From the NCBI GenBank assembly GCA_943371425.1, contig CALRUR010000009.1, positions 1-64,000 of the forward strand: a stretch of DNA of 64,000 nt, given 5' to 3'. How positions within the stretch are numbered: position 1 is the first letter of the stretch; the number at the start of each line of letters is the position of its first letter. Under the pieces are notes generated by a model. It saw only the letters and a list, made by a program, of their open reading frames with translations, was not told the DNA's origin and made no database searches. The stretch is from CAJBVG01 sp943371425. Its GTDB lineage: Bacteria > Bacteroidota > Bacteroidia > Sphingobacteriales > Sphingobacteriaceae. The position numbers were made by a program, and so were the translations under genes. Below, piece by piece: positions 61,488 through 64,000 of the stretch.

Positions 61488-62051
61488 ATGGCAAAAGCAT
61501 CTGATGTAAAGCAAGGAAACGTATTGCGTTTCAATGGTGAACTAGTAAACGTAGAAGAATTTATTCACCGTACACCAGGTAACTTACGTGCATTCTATCA
61601 AGCAAGAATGCGTAATGTTAAATCAGGAAAATTAGTAGAATACCGTTTCCGTACAGATGAGGAAGTAGAGATTTGCAGAGTGGAAACAAAAGACTATCAA
61701 TATTTATATGAAGATGGAGATTTCTTCGTAGTAATGGATAACGAAACGTTTGAGCAATTTAACATTCCGAAATTTTTATTCGGTTTTTCTGCAAAATTTA
61801 TTTCAGAAGGAATGAATTTAATTATTGCTTTTGAAAGTGACGAACCAATTATGGGATCGGCTCCTACACATGTTGAGTTAGAAATTACTTACACAGAGCC
61901 TGCAGTAAAAGGCGATACAGCTACCAACGTTACCAAAGCAGCAACGGTTTCTAACGGTGCAGAAATTCGTGTTCCATTATTTATTAACGAAGGCGATAAA
62001 GTAAAAGTTGATACACGTAATGGCGAATACGTAGAGCGTGTTAAACAATAA
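61488..62051 (+). CDS. efp: Elongation factor P with non-canonical tip
   Basis: A 187-residue EF-P that relieves ribosome stalling at polyproline. Three beta-barrel domains are evident (KOW-like, then EF-P/OB domains, ending RVPLFINEGDKVKVDTRNGEYVERV). At the tip of domain I, where most EF-Ps have PGKG with a modified Lys or GR with a modified Arg, this one reads TPGNLRAFYQ, with Asn32 at the modified position. A promoter-like TATCTTTG lies at 61445-61452. A strong terminator follows. Confidence 0.96.
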   Translation: MAKASDVKQGNVLRFNGELVNVEEFIHRTPGNLRAFYQARMRNVKSGKLVEYRFRTDEEVEICRVETKDYQYLYEDGDFFVVMDNETFEQFNIPKFLFGFSAKFISEGMNLIIAFESDEPIMGSAPTHVELEITYTEPAVKGDTATNVTKAATVSNGAEIRVPLFINEGDKVKVDTRNGEYVERVKQ

Positions 62052-62070
62052 TTATATTGATGAAAAAATT

Positions 62071-62104
62071 AAAAGCCCTTGTTGAAAAACAAGGGCTTTT
62101 TTTT
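62071..62104. terminator. Terminator with GAAA tetraloop after efp
   Basis: AAAAGCCCTTGTT (62071-62083) and AACAAGGGCTTTT (62088-62100) enclose the stable loop GAAA, followed by a run of T to 62104. It serves efp and, on the other strand, the convergent 5-formyl-THF cyclo-ligase gene whose stop touches the T run. Confidence 0.9.
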
Positions 62105-62675
62105 ATTCAAACTTCCAAAGTTTACTCGGACTAATGGCATAGTTTAATTTCACATCATGCGAGTCTATGTCTTCAATTACCTCAATAGGTTCGAAATAAC
62201 TGAGTCCAAATTTTACTACATCTGCCCTGCATTGTACTAAAAATCGGTCGTAAAATCCTTTACCATATCCAACCCTATACCCTTTTTTATCAAAAGTAAG
62301 TAAGGGGCATATCACCATATCAATGTCATTGTATGGAATTACAGTTCCATTAACTGGTTCCATAATTCCATAATTATTTTCAGATAAAACAGTGCTGCCA
62401 TCATACAAAATATTTTGCATCTCAAAAGTTTTAAAATTACTTCTGGGTATTACAAGCTGTATTTCTGGTTTAATGAGTTTTAAAAAACGAATAATAGGAA
62501 AGGTATCTATTTCGTTTTTAGATTTTATTGGTAAATAAATATGTATCGTGTGGATGTTCGTAAAATCGAACGAATTAAGCTGATCAATTACACTTTGCAA
62601 CAAAGCACATTTGTTTTCATCACTTAAGGTTTCTCTTTTTTCGAGAATATTTGCGCGTATTAATTCTTTGTTCAC
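62103..62675 (-). CDS. 5-formyltetrahydrofolate cyclo-ligase
   Basis: A 190-residue ATP-dependent enzyme returning 5-formyl-THF to the folate pool as 5,10-methenyl-THF. Family blocks are IHIYLPIKSKNEIDT near residue 45, the catalytic region VICPLLTFDKKGYRVGYGKGFYDRFL and the final VIEDIDSHDVKLNYAIS. The start is a GTG at 62675. The 16 bases directly upstream of the start codon are identical to those upstream of nrdJ. It is divergent from the propeller protein gene at 62739. Confidence 0.93.
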   Translation of the reverse strand: MNKELIRANILEKRETLSDENKCALLQSVIDQLNSFDFTNIHTIHIYLPIKSKNEIDTFPIIRFLKLIKPEIQLVIPRSNFKTFEMQNILYDGSTVLSENNYGIMEPVNGTVIPYNDIDMVICPLLTFDKKGYRVGYGKGFYDRFLVQCRADVVKFGLSYFEPIEVIEDIDSHDVKLNYAISPSKLWKFE

Positions 62676-62738
62676 CGTATTATTTAATTATGGCATTAGA
62701 ATTGTTAAATTTATAAAATACAATTGATATTCAACTAT

Positions 62739-64000
62739 ATGAAGAAATCATTACTCCTAATTTGTTTACTACCTAGTTTAGCATTCGCACAGTTGTTTAA
62801 TGCTGATAAAAAAACCAAATCGACCACGTTTTTAGAACTTCAGAAGGAGTTTGATGAATATAGACATAGCACCGATTTGCAAAAAACGAAAGGTTGGAAA
62901 TGGTATAAACGTTGGGAATCTCATTATGAACAACGCCTAAACCCAAACGGTACTATAGCCGATGAAGCTTTGTTTTTAAAAGAAGTAGAAAAAATAAATG
63001 CATTAAAAAATAACGCCTCTAGGTCGTCTGTTAGTAATTGGATTCCTGTTGGCCCAAGCGAGTTACCTCCATCTATTGATGCCATTACCTCACACGGTAT
63101 GGGTAGAATAAATTGTGTAGCTTTTCATCCAACAGATTCTGCTACTATTTTTGTAGGTGTGGCTCAAGGAGGTGTTTGGAAAACCACCAACTCAGGCCAA
63201 TCTTGGACACCCTTAACAGATAATTTACCCATCATTAGAATAAGTGATATTGCCATAGATCCAACAGATCCTAACACTATGTATATTTCTGTAGGCGATT
63301 ATGCATACTTAGGGGTGGCATTAAATACCGATGGAAGAAAACGCCAAACACACTACGGAATTGGTGTATATAAAACAACCGATGGTGGTGTTACATGGAA
63401 TGTAACCGGATTAAACTTATCATTAAACGAACTCGACGAATCTTTAATTAGAAGAGTGTATGTAAACCCATCGAACTCGCAAGAGCTAGTGGCAGCAGGC
63501 ATTTCGGGCATTTGGAAATCTTACAATGCTGGTACTACTTGGACTAAAAAACAAAGTTCAATTATATGGGACATGGAATCGAACCCTTTAAATGCAAATA
63601 CAATTTATGCGAGTACAGGTTTCATTAGTACCTTAAATACTGGTGATGCAGGCATTTTAAAATCTACCAATTTTGGAGAAACATGGACCTTATTAACAAC
63701 TGGTATTCCAACTAAAAATGCACAACGTGTTGAAATTGCAGTTTCTAGTGTCGATACCAATTATGTATATGCAATTGCATGTGGCTTAGATAGAGGATTT
63801 GAAGGATTTTATAGAAGTATAGATGCCGGTGCAAATTGGACTAAAAGATATACCTCTGCAGAAACTAATTTATTAGGATGGGATGCTAATATTGGTGGCG
63901 GCGGACAAGGAACCTATGACTTAGCTATTGTTACAGATGGTACTAATAAAGACAAAGTGTATGTAGGTGGAATAAATATGTGGGGTACAAATGATGGTGG
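62739..64000 (+). CDS. Secreted Asp-box beta-propeller protein (5' part, runs off window)
   Basis: An open frame from ATG 62739 to the right edge, 420 residues and still open. After a signal peptide (residues 1-18, ending AFAQ) and a helical segment of about 80 residues comes a sortilin/BNR-type propeller. At least five Asp-box repeats are visible: TTNSGQSW, TTDGGVTW, SYNAGTTW, STNFGETW and SIDAGANW. Such proteins in Bacteroidota often end in a T9SS sorting domain, which would lie beyond the window. A surface or extracellular location is likely; the ligand or activity is unknown. Confidence 0.85.
   Translation, partial: MKKSLLLICLLPSLAFAQLFNADKKTKSTTFLELQKEFDEYRHSTDLQKTKGWKWYKRWESHYEQRLNPNGTIADEALFLKEVEKINALKNNASRSSVSNWIPVGPSELPPSIDAITSHGMGRINCVAFHPTDSATIFVGVAQGGVWKTTNSGQSWTPLTDNLPIIRISDIAIDPTDPNTMYISVGDYAYLGVALNTDGRKRQTHYGIGVYKTTDGGVTWNVTGLNLSLNELDESLIRRVYVNPSNSQELVAAGISGIWKSYNAGTTWTKKQSSIIWDMESNPLNANTIYASTGFISTLNTGDAGILKSTNFGETWTLLTTGIPTKNAQRVEIAVSSVDTNYVYAIACGLDRGFEGFYRSIDAGANWTKRYTSAETNLLGWDANIGGGGQGTYDLAIVTDGTNKDKVYVGGINMWGTNDG

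Overview
The window looks like a stretch of chromosome from a member of the Bacteroidota. The DNA is AT-rich. Supporting markers are a type IX secretion (T9SS) C-terminal sorting domain, the T9SS regulator PorX, an LpxC-FabZ fusion, a SusC/RagA-like TonB-dependent receptor, an IPExxxVDY-family protein beside pyruvate kinase, and promoters of the form TTTG-N19-TAnnTTTG. The EF-P tip sequence and the gene order porX / HD hydrolase / lpxD / lpxC-fabZ / lpxA / ABC ATPase / efp fit the same phylum. I cannot name a genus. No rRNA, tRNA, CRISPR array, prophage or insertion sequence is visible, and no stretch longer than about 300 bases lacks a gene.

Layout. 1-8.5 kb: lipid-flippase-type ABC exporter, GT2 glycosyltransferase, rbfA-hlyIII, queD-folE, futalosine hydrolase (menaquinone by the futalosine route), a small surface protein, and an FtsX-type permease with a metallo-beta-lactamase-fold hydrolase. 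8.5-15.4 kb: a very large beta-propeller plus Omp85-type barrel protein, a HicAB toxin-antitoxin pair whose toxin frame is broken at an A9 run, and a compact operon purD / 49-aa membrane protein / ridA / EamA exporter. 15.5-28.3 kb: secA, a SPOR protein, tex, a pdhB-type E1 beta subunit, a UvrD helicase-nuclease fusion with a T9SS cargo gene just upstream, and a lipoprotein. 28.4-40.1 kb: B12-dependent ribonucleotide reductase, pyruvate kinase, IPExxxVDY protein, acpP-fabF-rnc-plsC-EamA, and yicC-gmk-nadD. 40.1-51.3 kb: two paralogous glucosaminidase-LysM proteins, an MFS transporter with an overlapping envelope protein, a four-gene unit cyclophilin-xth-hutI-hutG, an M1 aminopeptidase, and a DUF47-Pit phosphate transport unit. 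51.4-64 kb: GNAT acetyltransferase, a TPP riboswitch in front of a TonB-dependent receptor, porX, the HD hydrolase, the lipid A genes, an orphan ABC ATPase, efp, 5-formyl-THF cyclo-ligase, and the start of a secreted Asp-box beta-propeller protein that runs off the end.

Most genes are housekeeping. Envelope biogenesis is the strongest theme (lipid A, SecA, Omp85-like barrel, MsbA-like exporter, T9SS control). Many neighbours are translationally coupled, and convergent pairs are separated by strong bidirectional hairpin terminators, several of which overlap stop codons.

The observations I consider most worth following are the HicA frame broken at A9, the TPP riboswitch-TonB receptor unit, TTAACA direct repeats with 11-bp period in front of the phosphate transporter, an EF-P lacking the usual lysine or arginine at its tip, the propeller/Omp85 fusion, the hutI-hutG pair coupled to xth and a cyclophilin, and an NrdR-box-like site over the nrdJ promoter. 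I did not find a convincing wholly new system; the leads above are specific and testable.
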